A stretch of DNA of 64,000 nucleotides from Neoarius graeffei (Eukaryota > Chordata > Actinopteri > Siluriformes > Ariidae). The translations under genes were made by a program, and so were the position numbers. A model generated the notes under the pieces. The model ran no database searches, was not told the origin of the DNA, and worked only from the letters and a program-made list of their open reading frames with translations. Below are positions 10,978-21,140 of the stretch, one piece after another (within the stretch, counting starts at the first letter, position 1; every line of letters begins with the position of its first letter). The stretch is from contig NC_083570.1 in assembly GCF_027579695.1 (NCBI RefSeq), positions 8,604,793 through 8,668,792 on the forward strand, given 5' to 3'.

Positions 10978-11744
10978 CCTCCCTATGTGTTGCGCCTTAT
11001 AGTGGTGGGGAGGTTTGTGCGCCTTAAGGATCCTAGGAGCTATATCAGCTGGGGCCTTGGCCCCTGGTAGGTTCAACCTTGCTGGGCAGGTTCCAGGTGA
11101 AAAGCCAGACGAACTGCAACACCTGGCCCTCCAGGTTGGGGGTTGGGCGATGGGCCAATGACCCATCCCTGTAAAAGAAATCACATTACGGAAACCAGAC
11201 ACACTATTCAAGTAAGTTATGGGCAGGAAGAAGAGGCTAGCCAGGTACCTCCAGACAACGATTTTTGTTTTATGGACTATCAGCGCAATATGACATTGGC
11301 TGGAGAAAGCTACTCAGAAGCCCGTCAATCGAAGATGTCACTTCTGAAACCCAAGAAAGTATTGGCCATTGGGAACTGGAATGTATGCACTATGTACGCT
11401 GTTGGCAAGGCAGCACAGGTTGCCAAAGAAATGCGAGAGTATAACATAGACTTATTAGGAATCAGCGAATGCAGATGGACTGGCTTTGGAAAGATGAAGC
11501 TCATCTCAGGGGAAACAGTAATCTACTCGGGAAGGGAAGATGGATTCCATCGAGATGGGGTTGCCATAATGATGTCCAAGCAGGCCTAAAACAACATGGC
11601 GACGGACGATTGAAAAGGAGAGGGATGAAGCAGGCTGGAGATCATGGGAGAGGGTCCGGGTCCTTGCTAAGGACAGAAATGATTGGAGGAATCGTGTGGC
11701 GGCCTTATGCGTACCTAAGCGCGAAGAGGCGAGGTAAGGTAAGG
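10978..11744 (+). mobile_element. Internally deleted non-LTR retrotransposon
   Basis: Flanked by a perfect 13-bp duplication, TAAAACATCATCA (10965-10977 and 11745-11757). The left part is the LINE 5' region and the start of an apurinic-type endonuclease. The right part is the extreme C-terminus of the same kind of polyprotein, ending in GGTAAGGTAAGGTAA repeats. The reverse transcriptase is missing. Confidence 0.85.
11341..11744 (+). pseudogene. LINE endonuclease start fused to LINE C-terminus
   Basis: From about 11341 the frame reads LAIGNWNVCTMYAVGKAAQV, then NIDLLGISECRWTGFG and ETVIYSGREDGFHRDGVA. This is the conserved start of an exonuclease-endonuclease-phosphatase domain (N and E active-site positions visible in NWNV and SECRW). 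After the stop at 11587-11589 another frame gives PKTTWRRTIEKERDEAGW and DRNDWRNRVAALC, the typical tail of such LINE polyproteins. Two ends joined without the middle; cannot retrotranspose itself. RTE-like clade is my best guess. Confidence 0.7.
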
Positions 11745-12365
11745 TAAAACATCATCAGATTTTCACACAAGTCCTAAAAGTAGATAAAGAGAACCCAGTT
11801 AAACAAATGAGACAAAAAATATTACAGTTTTATGACAGGTATGTAATATTGGATCATTTTCCTCAATAAATAAATGACCAAGTATAATATTTTTGCCTCA
11901 TTTGTTTAACTGGGTTCTCTTTATCTACTTTTAGGACTTGTGTGAAAATCTGATGATGTTTTCGGTCATATTTATGCAGAAATATAGACAATTCTAAAGG
12001 GTTCACAAACTTTCAAGCACCACTGTACAAACCAAGAGCTTCAGTTAAAGGTATACTGCCTTTCAGATTTCTCAAATTTAGGCCATAAAAAGAATTTCCC
12101 CCGACACCCATTTTTTATTTTTTATTTTTAGTGGACCGAAAGCTACTAAATTCTAGCCTAGTAAACTAGACCCACCCGCCTAGCGGCCAAAAATATTTTT
12201 TGCCTAGCGAATGGGTCTAGCCTCGCACCATATAAACAAAAACACCCCGGGCATCAAATCGTGCCCGCCAATCACAACGCAAGGTTTTTGTTTGGATTCT
12301 TTGGGCGGGCTTTTGCAGGAGTGACGACAAAGCTGCGCGACGCTGGAGAAAGCACAACAGGAAAG

Positions 12366-12611
12366 ATGGCTACGGCTAGTGAACAGCGCGCGTTTGACTC
12401 CGCTTTGGAATCAGTTTTAGAAGAATTAGACTTGGAGTTTTCGTTGAAACATGAGCAGGAAGAGGCTCTCCGCTCGTTCCTTTTCAAGAAGGACGTTTTC
12501 ACTGTTTTGCCGACCGGCTATGGCAAAAGTCTGATCTACCAGCTGGCTCTGCTCGTAGCCAAAAGGATGGGGCTAGTTTGTGCAGTACGAAGAATTAATA
12601 AACAGCTTTGA
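12366..12611 (+). pseudogene. RecQ-like helicase N-terminal fragment
   Basis: The ATG at 12366 opens 81 codons with an acidic leader (SALESVLEELDLEFSLKHEQ), a glutamine motif-like KHEQEEALRSF and a Walker A segment VLPTGYGKSLIYQL. These are the first landmarks of a superfamily 2 RecQ helicase. It stops right after motif I; no DEAH box or later motifs follow. Repeated RecQ-like genes of this type are common in fish transposons. A splice donor is not obvious, so I treat it as a truncated fragment rather than exon 1 of a working gene. Confidence 0.6.
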
Positions 12612-12925
12612 AACATTACTTTTTGATTGTTTCTTATTTTCCCGTTATTTTAAATTTAAGGGAAATTATTTCACCAAACACCACTAAATAAAAACTCTCA
12701 AAAACAGTTTAAGCAAACCCTTGAAAAACACTTGGAAAAAAATGTGTATGTGGTACAGACTCCAAACTTGTGGTCGTTATCTCCAAACTTCTTAATATCT
12801 AGAACCTGTTTATTAATTAATACGCATTTTGAAAAATTATTTATTTCAAGGCCTCCCCCACTGCTTTCTGTCGCTCTGACTACGTCACAGTCACTGTTGC
12901 GCTGATTGGTCAGAGCATTGGCCTA

Positions 12926-13456
12926 TTGAGGTATTTCACTCACGTGACCAAGTCATGTGATGCTGCCATTTTGGACGGCACGGCTCGAATCAGTTTGAAT
13001 GCGAGGAAGGCGACAAACGAAAAACATAAAAGAAAAAGGAGCGAGATGCAGAAAACACCTTCGCTATCCAGCGACGTAGGGCATTTACAGGGTGAGCAGA
13101 GGGAGAGGTATTTGCAAAAATTGAGGTTAGCAGGCTTAGAGAACGACGTTTACCTGCTTCCACCAGGATTGTTCACTGACGTACGGAAGTACACGAAGCC
13201 CTCGTCTTTACCTGACTTCGGCCCACATGATCTGTATACCTATGTCATTAAAAACCCATCGCCATACACAGGTATTGATCTGAAAGCGTATAAGAGTTTG
13301 CATACCTACAAATATTTTGTGTCAGGCTGGGTAACATGCCTACATCAGCGGGTCGTCCCTGGAGCCGGTGGTCGCCATCTTATTACAGCTAAGGTGTTCA
13401 CATTTTCATTTACTTTCGGTCCTCAGGATAAACAAAATGTTCTTAAATGTCATTGA
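12926..13456 (+). pseudogene. YqaJ/ISL2EU-type transposon protein, N-terminal fragment
   Basis: The frame likely starts at the ATG at 13046 and encodes SDVGHLQGEQRERYLQKLRL, VYLLPPGLFTDVRKYTKPSS, DLYTYVIKNPSPYTGIDLKA and YKSLHTYKYFVSGWV. The last block is the hallmark N-terminal segment of fish SWIM/YqaJ transposon proteins and is related to the reverse-strand fragment at 1910-2260. The reading frame drifts into non-coding sequence after about 13400 and no nuclease domain follows. Family identity is from memory. Confidence 0.55.
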
Positions 13457-13580
13457 AATAACTTCTTAGTCTGTTGAGACATGGCCCGTTATAAATTTGC
13501 TGTTACCAGGCAATGACCAAGAACTGTATTATTAGGGTCGGTGTAGTTGTAGCAGTGTATTAGCAACTAGCTGTTAACAC

Positions 13581-14049
13581 TAGCTAATGTCAACAACATC
13601 GTAGCTGGTATGTTACTGTAGCAATATTTACGTTCAGTCATTTGGATGACTGTTAAAACCTTTCAGTCTCAAGTTTTTCCTTTACTGGATTTACTAGTTT
13701 ACTGAGCTAGCGCGCTCGGCCAAGCCGGGAGCCATCGCGCGCTCGCCGGCCAAGCCGGGAGCCATCGCGCGCTCTCCGGCCAAGCCGGGAGCCATCGCGC
13801 GCTCTCCGGCCAAGCCGGGAGCCATCGCGCGCTCGCCGGCCAAGCCGGGAGCCATCGCGCGCTCGCCGGCCAAGCCGGGAGCCATCGCGCGCTAGCCGGC
13901 CAAGCCGGGAGCCATCGCGCGCTAGCTCAGTAAACTAGTAAATCCAGTAAAGGAAAAACTTGAGACTGAAAGGTTTTAACAGTCATCCAAATGACTGAAC
14001 GTAAATATTGCTACAGTAACATACTAGCTACTGTTGTTGACATTAGCTA
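13581..14049. repeat. Long inverted repeat (about 135-bp arms)
   Basis: The left arm 13581-13715 and right arm 13917-14049 are reverse complements with only a few differences near the outer ends. The loop is the 30-bp tandem repeat. A transcript through it would fold into a long hairpin. Confidence 0.92.
13721..13923 (+). repeat. 30-bp minisatellite, seven units
   Basis: The marker CAAGCCGGGA recurs at 13721, 13751, 13781, 13811, 13841, 13871 and 13901. Units are GC- and CpG-rich, nearly identical, and contain the mini-hairpin CCGGC-CAA-GCCGG. Confidence 0.95.
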
Positions 14050-14597
14050 GCTTGCCGTCCAAAATGGTGGACACCGGGGCGTCACGTGACCCTGTGACGT
14101 CAGGTGAAATACCTCAATACGCACAGAGACAGTTTGAAAGACAGCGGTTTGTTCCTCCTACCCGCTTCGGAAATGTCTACGGATCGAGGCTAGACTAAAT
14201 ATTCACATTTAGTCTGGCTTGCCAGGCTAACTAAATTCGAATCACAGACTTCAGATTTTATTAATTTGTTTCCCTAAAAGAACAATTAATTAATTTAGAG
14301 CCCCGTGGCCCTAAATTCTCCACCATTTTTTTCTTGCCTCGTGTCAAGATACTACATCAGACATGACGTGATGGGCTTTCCCCGTTCGCGCAAGGCATTG
14401 TGGGATACAAATTTGAAACAGGAGAGAACAATGGAGGATGTGAGTGTGCAAATGAAACGTGAAAGAATGACTACAGTAACAGAAAGCGAGAAGAAAAGAC
14501 GCTGTATTGCAAAGGAAAGGAAACTAATAAATATCGGCGCTCAGCGAGCACCTCGGTGTGATCAGCTGTTCGTTTAGCGACAGAATGATGGAACTGT

Positions 14598-14750
14598 AGC
14601 CCTGTGATGACCTGGCGACTTGTCCAGGGTGTACCCCGCCTTTCGCCCGTAGTCAGCTGGGATAGGCTCCAGCTTGCCTGCGACCCTGTAGAACAGGATA
14701 AAGCGGCTACAGATAATGAGATGAGATGAGATGAGATGAGATGAGATGAG
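14598..14750 (+). mobile_element. Mermaid-like V-SINE, 5'-truncated
   Basis: Only the tail half is present (from AGCCCTGTGATGACCTGG to a long GATGA run). It is flanked by a perfect 13-bp duplication, ATGATGGAACTGT (14585-14597, 14751-14763), so it was truncated during insertion. Confidence 0.9.
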
Positions 14751-15169
14751 ATGATGGAACTGTCAGTGCACGCTCAAAGGGAAACCTGTAGATGGCAGTA
14801 ATGCAACACTGTGGATGCCAGCTGACATAAAACCCAAAAGGTGAAGAAGATGACGATGAAGGCTCAGGTAAGAGTGCGCAAGCGCACACACGGACTTCCT
14901 CTGTCTGCTTGACTGCGCGAAGCGAGCGATTTCATGCACATTGTTTGCTTTAATCCCCTCAAATTAAATAACTTCCCAGCCACAGAATGGCCTGATATTT
15001 TGTGAGATATTACAGAAATAAACATCTATCACAATCACCACATTTCAGACGGAACTAAATTTCATCGATTTTATGAAATCGAAAGGCCGTCTCGCTTTAA
15101 TACTCACGATGTTCAAACATCAGAACGGGAAAAATTGTGATCTCAAACTGTCACTTTCTTTCACAGTGG

Positions 15170-15512
15170 CATGGGTGTTGGTTTGAGTATTTCAGAACCT
15201 GCTGATCTCCTCCTGGGGTTTTCACATGCAACAGTCTCTATACAGAATGGTGCAAAAAACAAAAAACATCAAGTGAGTGAGTGAGTGAGAGTTCTGTGGG
15301 TGGAAACAAGCGCCTTGTTGATAAGAGAGGTCCGAGGAATATAGACAGATTCGAGGTGGTTCAAGCTGCCAGGAAGGATATAGTAACTCATATAATCACT
15401 GTTTACAACCGTGGTGAGCAGAAAAGCATCTCAGCATGCAACAGCAGAAAGAAGAACATATTGGGTTCCACTCCTGCAGCCAAGAACAGGGATCTTAGAA
15501 TCAACAACTAGT
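15170..15512 (+). repeat. Dispersed fish repeat copy
   Basis: Sequence around TTTCAGAACCTGCTGATCTC, CAACAGTCTCTATACAGAAT and GTGAGCAGAAAAGCATCTCA resembles a repeat I have seen in many fish genomes. The 76-codon frame at 15281-15511 is part of it, not a gene. Class unknown. Confidence 0.5.
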
Positions 15513-15720
15513 CAGTGAGTGAGTGTGTATTAGCCTAATAAGCTTTTGCTTCTTCTTCTTCTTCTTCTTCTTCTTGGTGTTTTTTTACTTATTTTTTATT
15601 GGGTTTTCAATGACAACATTCCAGTATATACACTTTTCTCTATCCAGCTATAGATGACAATTGTACACATTATATCCAAATTAAAGTTACAAGCAAATAA
15701 GACAAACAAAAACAAAACAG

Positions 15721-16085
15721 GTGGCACGGTGGTGTAGTGGTTAGCGCTGTCGCCTCACAGCAAGAAGATCCAGGTTCGAGCCCCGTGGCTGGCAAGGGCC
15801 TTTCTGTGTGGAGTTTGCATGTTCTCCCCGTGTCCGCGTGGGTTTCCTCCGGGTGCTCCGGTTTCCCCCACAGTCCAAAGACTGCAGGTTAGGTTAACTG
15901 GTGACTCTAAATTGAGCGTAGGTGTGAATGTGTGAATGGTTGTCTGTGTCTATGTGTCAGCCCTGGGATGACCTGGCGACTTGTCCAGGGTGTACCCCGC
16001 CTTTCGCCCGTAGTCAGCTGGGATAGGCTCCAGCTTGCCTGCGACCCTGTAGAACAGGATAAAGTGGCTAGAGATGATGAGATGA
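15721..16085 (+). mobile_element. Mermaid-like V-SINE inserted in L1
   Basis: Complete forward SINE with box A, box B, central domain and GATGAG tail. The flanks suggest a short imperfect duplication (ACAAAACAGG / ACAACAGG). It lies in the L1 3' region. Confidence 0.88.
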
Positions 16086-17130
16086 GACAACAGGACTCCA
16101 CCGCTTAGTAAAGATGGGCTTTTGGAGCCTTAATAAATATGTAATGTGCTCCATCTGATAGAGGTCCCAAACCTTCTGGATCCATGTGTTATATGAAGGG
16201 GGGGTTGGTTTCAACCATCTAATAGTTATGCACTTCAGTGCAGCTGTAAGTAATATATTTAAGAGATATTTCTTGGACCTCCCATTCAATCCTTTAGGAA
16301 TTACTCCCAATAGGGCCACAGTAGGATCTTGAGGTATGTCCTGTTGGAAAACCTCTTTAAGAGCATCAAAAACCTCTCCTCAGAATGTCTTTAGTTTCAG
16401 ACATAACCAGAATATATGGGTATGATTGGCGTTATGTGCCCCACAATTCCTCCAGCATGAGCTGGAATGTGACTGGTTCATTCTAGATACTATTTCTGGA
16501 GTCCTGAAAAATCTAACAATTATTTTCCACTTAAACTCCCTCCATGTATTTGAACTTGTGACCATGTGTGCCTCACTACACACCTCCTCCCAGGCTTCCT
16601 GTGATATGACCATATCCATTTCTGCCTCCCATCTCTGCTTAATTTGTAAGGAGTTTTGTGTATTCATGGATAAAAATATATTGTAGAATCTACTAATCAT
16701 TTTCCCAGCTCTATTTCCTGTTTGTATTTCTATTAGGAACTGTTCGATAGGAGAAGTTTTTATGAGTTTTCCCCATTCTTTGTGCCCTGTCAGAAATGTT
16801 CTAAGTTGCAAATATTGGTAGTCTTAGGGAGACCATAATCATTTCTCAACTGCTTGAATGTTCTTAGATTACCAAAACTGAATAACTGGTGCAGATATAC
16901 CAAGCCATACCCTGACCACCTTCTAAAGCCAATGTCCAAATTATTAGGTGTGAAGCTCTTCATAGATCCAATGCTGATTAATGGTGATATTTGTGTCGGT
17001 AATCCAAAAGTTGACTGTATTTTAATCCAAATTTTAAGAGTGTTCTTAGTCCAAGTTGCCATTTCCTTGATGGGAACATCCACGAAGGGTAGGTCTTGCA
17101 GAGACTTTAGCGAGCATAGACCTTTTTCTA

Positions 17131-17241
17131 TGTTAAGCCAACATGTACCTATATTGTTCTGAAGCCACGCTATCATCGGCTTCATTTGTGCAGCCCAGAA
17201 ATAATATTTTAGATTGGGAAGTTTAAGGCCGCCGTTTGATT
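17131..17241. repeat. 111-bp target duplication, left copy
   Basis: L1 sequence TGTTAAGCC.....GTTTGATT, repeated at 18093-18203 with two mismatches. The two copies bracket the RLE-type LINE insertion. Confidence 0.9.
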
Positions 17242-18092
17242 CCTGTTCAACTGGGGGAAGGTAGAGTCACCAGCCTGCGCCCTGTGCCAGAAAAGGGGGA
17301 CACTGGAGCACATTCTTAGCAGCTGCCCAAGAGCTTTGGGCGAGGGACACTACCGCTGGCGCCATGACCAAGTGCTAAGGGTGATTGCGAATACCATCTG
17401 CAACGGAATCAACCAGTGCAACCGCCTCTGCCCTGCAAAGCAGACTATCGCTTTTGTGAGAGCCGAGGAGAAACCACTAGCTGTGGCCAGGACCAAGTAT
17501 TCTGGTTTATTGGCAACAGCTCAAGACTGGGAGTTGAGAGCTGACTTGGGAAGGCAACTTAAGTTCCCAAAAAAGGTAGCCACAACAACGCTAAGACCAG
17601 ATCTAGTCCTCACCTCAGAAACCATCAAACAGGTGGTCCTCTTAGAGCTTACTGTCCCATGGGAGGAGCGCATTGAGGAAGCTAATGAGATGAAGAGAGC
17701 TAAGTATGCTCAACTAGTGGAGGAGTGCTGCCGCAATGGGTGGGGGACAAGATGTGAACCCATTGAGGTTGGATGTAGAGGGTTTGCAGACCAGTCCCTT
17801 TGAAGGGCTTATAACATGCTGGGCATCACAGGGGCAAGGAGGCAAAGGGCCATAAAGGAAGCCACTGAGGCAGCTGAAGTTGTCTCACAGTGGCTGTGGA
17901 TCAAAAGAGGAGATCCGTGGGCAGGGTAGCGCTACCTGGTCACAAGCTGGGGCTTGATCACCCCTGGCTGGGTCACCTGGGTGAGAGTGTATGATGTTTG
18001 AAAGACCCGAAACACTTGAAGACCCCAGGTAACATCACTGAAGATGTGTCCAGGTTGCATCACTTGCTGATGTATGTTATAAGTAAGTTCTC
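17242..18092 (+). mobile_element. 5'-truncated RLE-type LINE
   Basis: An 851-bp 3' end of a non-LTR element with a restriction-like endonuclease (R2/R4/NeSL/Hero group), inserted into the L1 and flanked by a 111-bp direct repeat. The 3' untranslated part runs from about 17930 to 18092 and has no poly-A. Confidence 0.75.
17243..17803 (+). pseudogene. RLE-LINE C-terminus: CCHC finger and restriction-like endonuclease
   Basis: The open frame through 17276-17803 encodes a CCHC finger (C-X2-C-X7-H-X4-C, in CALCQKRGTLEHILSSC) and then a restriction-like endonuclease core: RPDLVL, VVLLELTVPWEER, a KRAKY helix and EVGCRGF. The PD....E/K arrangement is the catalytic signature of RLE LINEs. A stop at 17801-17803 is followed in another frame by LGITGARRQRAIKEATEAAE and WLWIKRGDPWAG, the family's normal tail, so a frameshift separates the last 40 or so residues. 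No reverse transcriptase is present. Confidence 0.78.
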
Positions 18093-18203
18093 TGTTAAGC
18101 CAACGTGTACCTATATTGTTCTGAAGCCACGCTATCATCGGCTTCATTTGTGCAGCCCAGAAATAATATTTTAGATTGGGAAGTTTAAGACCGCCGTTTG
18201 ATT
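18093..18203. repeat. 111-bp target duplication, right copy
   Basis: Second copy of the L1 segment at 17131-17241; differences are AACATG/AACGTG and AAGGCC/AAGACC. Confidence 0.9.
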
Positions 18204-18293
18204 TAGATAACTGTAGGGTTTTAAGTTGAATTCTAGGGCGCTTTTTTTTTGCCATATAAATCTTAACAACATTTTCTCCAAATTATCAAATGT

Positions 18294-18664
18294 CTCATCT
18301 CATCTCATTATCTGTAGCCGCTTTATCCTTCTACAGGGTCGCAGGCAAGCTGGAGCCTATCCCAGCTGACTACGGGCGAAAGGCGGGGTACACCCTGGAC
18401 AAGTCGCCAGGTCATCACAGGGCTGACACATAGACACAGACAACCATTCACACTCACACCTACGGTCAATTTAGAGTCACCAGTTAACCTAACCTGCATG
18501 TCTTTGGACTGTGGGGGAAACCGGAGCACCCGGAGGAAACCCACGCGGACACGGGGAGAACATGCAAACTCCACAAAGAAAGGCCCTCGCCGGCCCCGGG
18601 GCTTGAACCCAGGACCTTCTTGCTGTGGGGCGACAGCGCTAACCACTACACCACCGTGCCGCCC
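18294..18664 (-). mobile_element. Mermaid-like V-SINE inserted in L1
   Basis: Complete reverse SINE. The duplication ATTATCAAATGT (18282-18293) / ATTATCGAATGT (18665-18676) has one mismatch. It interrupts L1 ORF2. Confidence 0.92.
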
Positions 18665-19213
18665 ATTATCGAATGTAGATTTTGGAATTTCTATAGGTAA
18701 TATTTGAAACTAAAGTACGGTAATCTGGGCAGAATGTTCATACGGATACTTTCAACGCACCCCAGCAGAGACAGGGGGAGCATAGACCACCATTCTAGAT
18801 CGTTATTAATGCTCCGAATTATTTTACTATAATTAGCGTCAAACAGATTCTGCAGAGATGGGGGAATGTATATACCTAGATATTTAATACCTTCCACGGG
18901 CCATCTAAATCCACTCTGAAGCTTTACACTACTGTATGTGGGATCGTGCCATTTATATCCATAGCCATAGTTTTCTCCACATTTACCTTGTATCCTGAAT
19001 AAAACCCAAACTTGGAAATTTGTCTTTTTAAATGTGGGATCGTTAATGCAGGTTTTGTCAAATACAGAATCACATCATCAGCATAAAGCGATAATTTGTG
19101 TTCCTCTCCATTAATTACAATTCCTTTTATATCATCATCATCTCTGATGAGTTGGGCCAACGGTTCGATACTAATAGCAAATAGTAAAGGTGATAAAGAA
19201 CAGCCTTGTCTGC

Positions 19214-20204
19214 CACGGGCACAGATAGAGGGTGGGACGGGTGGGATTCGTCCCACCCAGATTTAAATTCACCTCGTTCGGTCCCCCCCACTTATAGGGA
19301 GGAAAAAACGTCTATGCTGTCTTTCTTTGCATAAGGCAAACCTCACGGAAAAATCAAAAGACTAATTACCATTCGGTTTATTGAGGTGCACAGCAGTACA
19401 TACATAGTTGCAACAACTCACATAAAACAAAACAAAGACTGATATTCGGTTGGTTGAGCTGCGCAGACTGCACAGGTTGCGAGCTCGAGCTTGGTTGCTA
19501 TGGTTACCCACAACAAGTTTGACAGGCATATCGGGGACAGCTCCTAGTTCAGGACCCCAACACGGCATGATGAAGGGTGCCAAACCGAAAAGGCAGAAAA
19601 TGATTGCATCGTTTTTTCAAAAAACAACGACTGTAAGTAAACTGTGCCTTACTTTATCATATCACCTTGCAATTTTTTGATAGTCTGTTCAAAGTAATGT
19701 CGTAGTGAAAGTAAAATCGTACGGAGTAGAGATGCCTTTCTGGTAGCCTCCTTCTTTCGGTGGTAGCCTGTAGATACAGTACAGTGCTCAGAAGGCAGTT
19801 TTAATGTTTAATCTGGCATTCCCTGCCATAATTTCAGCGAGCATATCGTTTCATAAGGAAACTTTGCGAAGAGTTGTTGACTGACTGCCGCTCACGCAAC
19901 ACACAGGCATAGTTAGAAAGTTAGGATGCACTGGTTTACACTTTACACACACACACAGACATCACAGCAGACATCCAGCAGACATCACAGGTGTGCTCTA
20001 TTCCTACTCTTTATTTATTAGTAGGCCTAAGCTAACGGTTGCAGGGATGAAGGAGTGATGTTTTTTTTTGTCTTAGCTGAGTAATGTCGCCGCCCTGAGG
20101 GCATCAGAGTATATTCCTCGCACAACACATGTTGGGGGTGGGGGTGGGGTTGGTTTGCTGGCAGCTTTGTCCCCCCCAGTTCAAAAAACGTATCTGCGCC
20201 CCTG
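19214..20204 (+). mobile_element. hAT element inserted in L1 reverse transcriptase
   Basis: Ends CACGGGCACAGATA and (in reverse) CAGGGGCGCAGATA. Perfect 8-bp duplication TTGTCTGC (19206-19213, 20205-20212). It interrupts the L1 RT between the LDAQKAFDRV and GCSLSPLLF blocks and is non-autonomous apart from a first exon. Confidence 0.88.
19567..19632 (+). pseudogene. hAT first-exon remnant
   Basis: ATG at 19567 followed by MMKGAKPKRQKMIASFFQ and a clean donor ACT/GTAAGT at 19633. This basic start with an SFF motif matches the beginnings of fish hAT (ZMYM-like) proteins. No further exons are seen in the 570 bp left. Confidence 0.45.
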
Positions 20205-20762
20205 TTGTCTGCATCCACGTTCCAAAATGAATCTCTCAGATCTACAGCCATTAACTTTGACAGCAGCCTGTGGTGACGAGTACAATGTTTGTATCCAAGT
20301 TATAAAGTTAGGGCTGAATCTAAATCGCTTTAATGTTTGAAATAAATACTGCCATGATACACGGTCGAATGCCTTTTGGGCATCTAAGGATATAATTACT
20401 GATTCTAATTTCTTATCTTGCTGATGGGATATTATATTTAGTAAGTGGTGTACATTATCTCTGTAATATCTCCCAGTGATGAATCCAGTCTGCTCAGGGC
20501 GGATTATTTGAGTGATTATCTGGTTAACTCGCCTGGCCAAGACTGCCGTTAATATACGCAAGTCCCCATTCAGCAGTGATATTGGTCTGTAGGATTGGCA
20601 TTCAGTGGGATCGTTACCCTCCTTATGGATCACCACTATAGTTGCCTCATTCCAGGATGGTGCCATAATTTTTGATTCAAGTGCATGACGGTATGCCTTT
20701 AGTAACTACGGTGATAGCAAATCTTTGAATGTCCTATAAAATTCATTAATATATCCATCCGG

Positions 20763-21140
20763 GGGGCGGCACGGTGGTGTAGTGGTTAACGCTGTCGCCT
20801 CACAGCAAGAAGGTCCCGGGTTCGAGCCCCGTGGCTGGCGAGGGCCTTTCTGTGTGGAGTTTGCATGTTCTCCCCGTGTCCGCGTGGGTTTCCTCCGGGT
20901 GCTCCGGTTTCCCCCACAGTCCAAAGACATGCAGGTTACGTTAACTGGTGACTCTAAATTTACCGTAGGTGGGAATGTGAGTGTGAATGGTTGTCTGTGT
21001 CTATGTGTCAGCCCTGTGATGACCTGGCGACTTGTCCAGGGTGTACCCCGCCTTTCGCCCGTAGTCAGCTGGGATAGGCTCCAGCTTGCCTGCGACCCTG
21101 TAGAAGGATAAAGCGGCTAGAGATAATGAGATGAGATGAG
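20763..21140 (+). mobile_element. Mermaid-like V-SINE inserted in L1
   Basis: Complete forward SINE. Duplication ATATCCATCCGG (20751-20762) / ATATCCATCTGG (21141-21152), one mismatch. Confidence 0.92.

Larger units (their letters stand above)
10912..12025. mobile_element. Palindromic Tc1 family A MITE, split by a LINE
   Basis: Both ends are the family A terminus CAGTGGTGCTTGAAAGTTTG, flanked by TA at 10910-10911 and 12026-12027. Without the insertion and its duplication it is about 334 bp of nearly pure inverted repeat with no transposase. Mobilisation would depend on a full family A copy such as 54759-56369 or 28464-29850, both of which are broken here. Confidence 0.85.
12926..14117 (+). 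mobile_element. ISL2EU-like non-autonomous element with internal hairpin
   Basis: Perfect 14-bp inverted ends TTGAGGTATTTCAC with TA on both sides (12924-12925, 14118-14119). Inverted similarity continues imperfectly through CACGTGAC and CATTTTGGACGGCA. It carries an N-terminal YqaJ-type coding fragment and a long hairpin around a minisatellite. The 2-bp duplication and YqaJ-type protein fit ISL2EU; no transposase is present. Confidence 0.65.
12154..14229. mobile_element. Element with 9-bp flank carrying a RecQ-like fragment
   Basis: Inverted ends TAGCCTAGTAAACTAGAC (left) and TAGCCTGGCAAGCCAGAC (right, in reverse; 14 of 18 match) are bounded by the direct repeat ACTAAATTC at 12145-12153 and 14230-14238. 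Each end is itself a small palindrome. It carries the RecQ-like frame at 12366 and is interrupted by the ISL2EU-like element at 12926-14117. I do not recognise the superfamily; 8-9-bp duplications occur in hAT, P, Merlin and Mutator groups. Confidence 0.55.
12049..15096. mobile_element. TTAA-flanked element (Kolobok/piggyBac type), outer layer
   Basis: TTAA flanks both ends (12045-12048, 15097-15100). The left end is AGGTATACTGCCTTTCAGAT. The right end in reverse is AGCGAGACGGCCTTTCGAT. A 549-bp relative lies at 37241-37789, sharing ends and interior sequence (for example around GCATTATTTGCTTTAATC and GTTCGCGCAAGGC). A short basic frame from 14431 (starting MEDVSVQMKRERM) may be the remnant of its own protein; I do not recognise it. 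Confidence 0.65.

Noticed and set aside
12366-12611. Host RecQ helicase gene (wrn or blm)
   Set aside because: Stops just after Walker A, no further exons, and it lies inside transposon-like ends.
12926-13456. Viral recombinase (YqaJ-type) gene from a virus or phage
   Set aside because: No viral context; the fragment lies between transposon ends and matches multi-copy fish proteins.
13721-13923. CRISPR-like array of 30-bp repeats
   Set aside because: Units are directly adjacent with no unique spacers and the genome is eukaryotic; it is a minisatellite.
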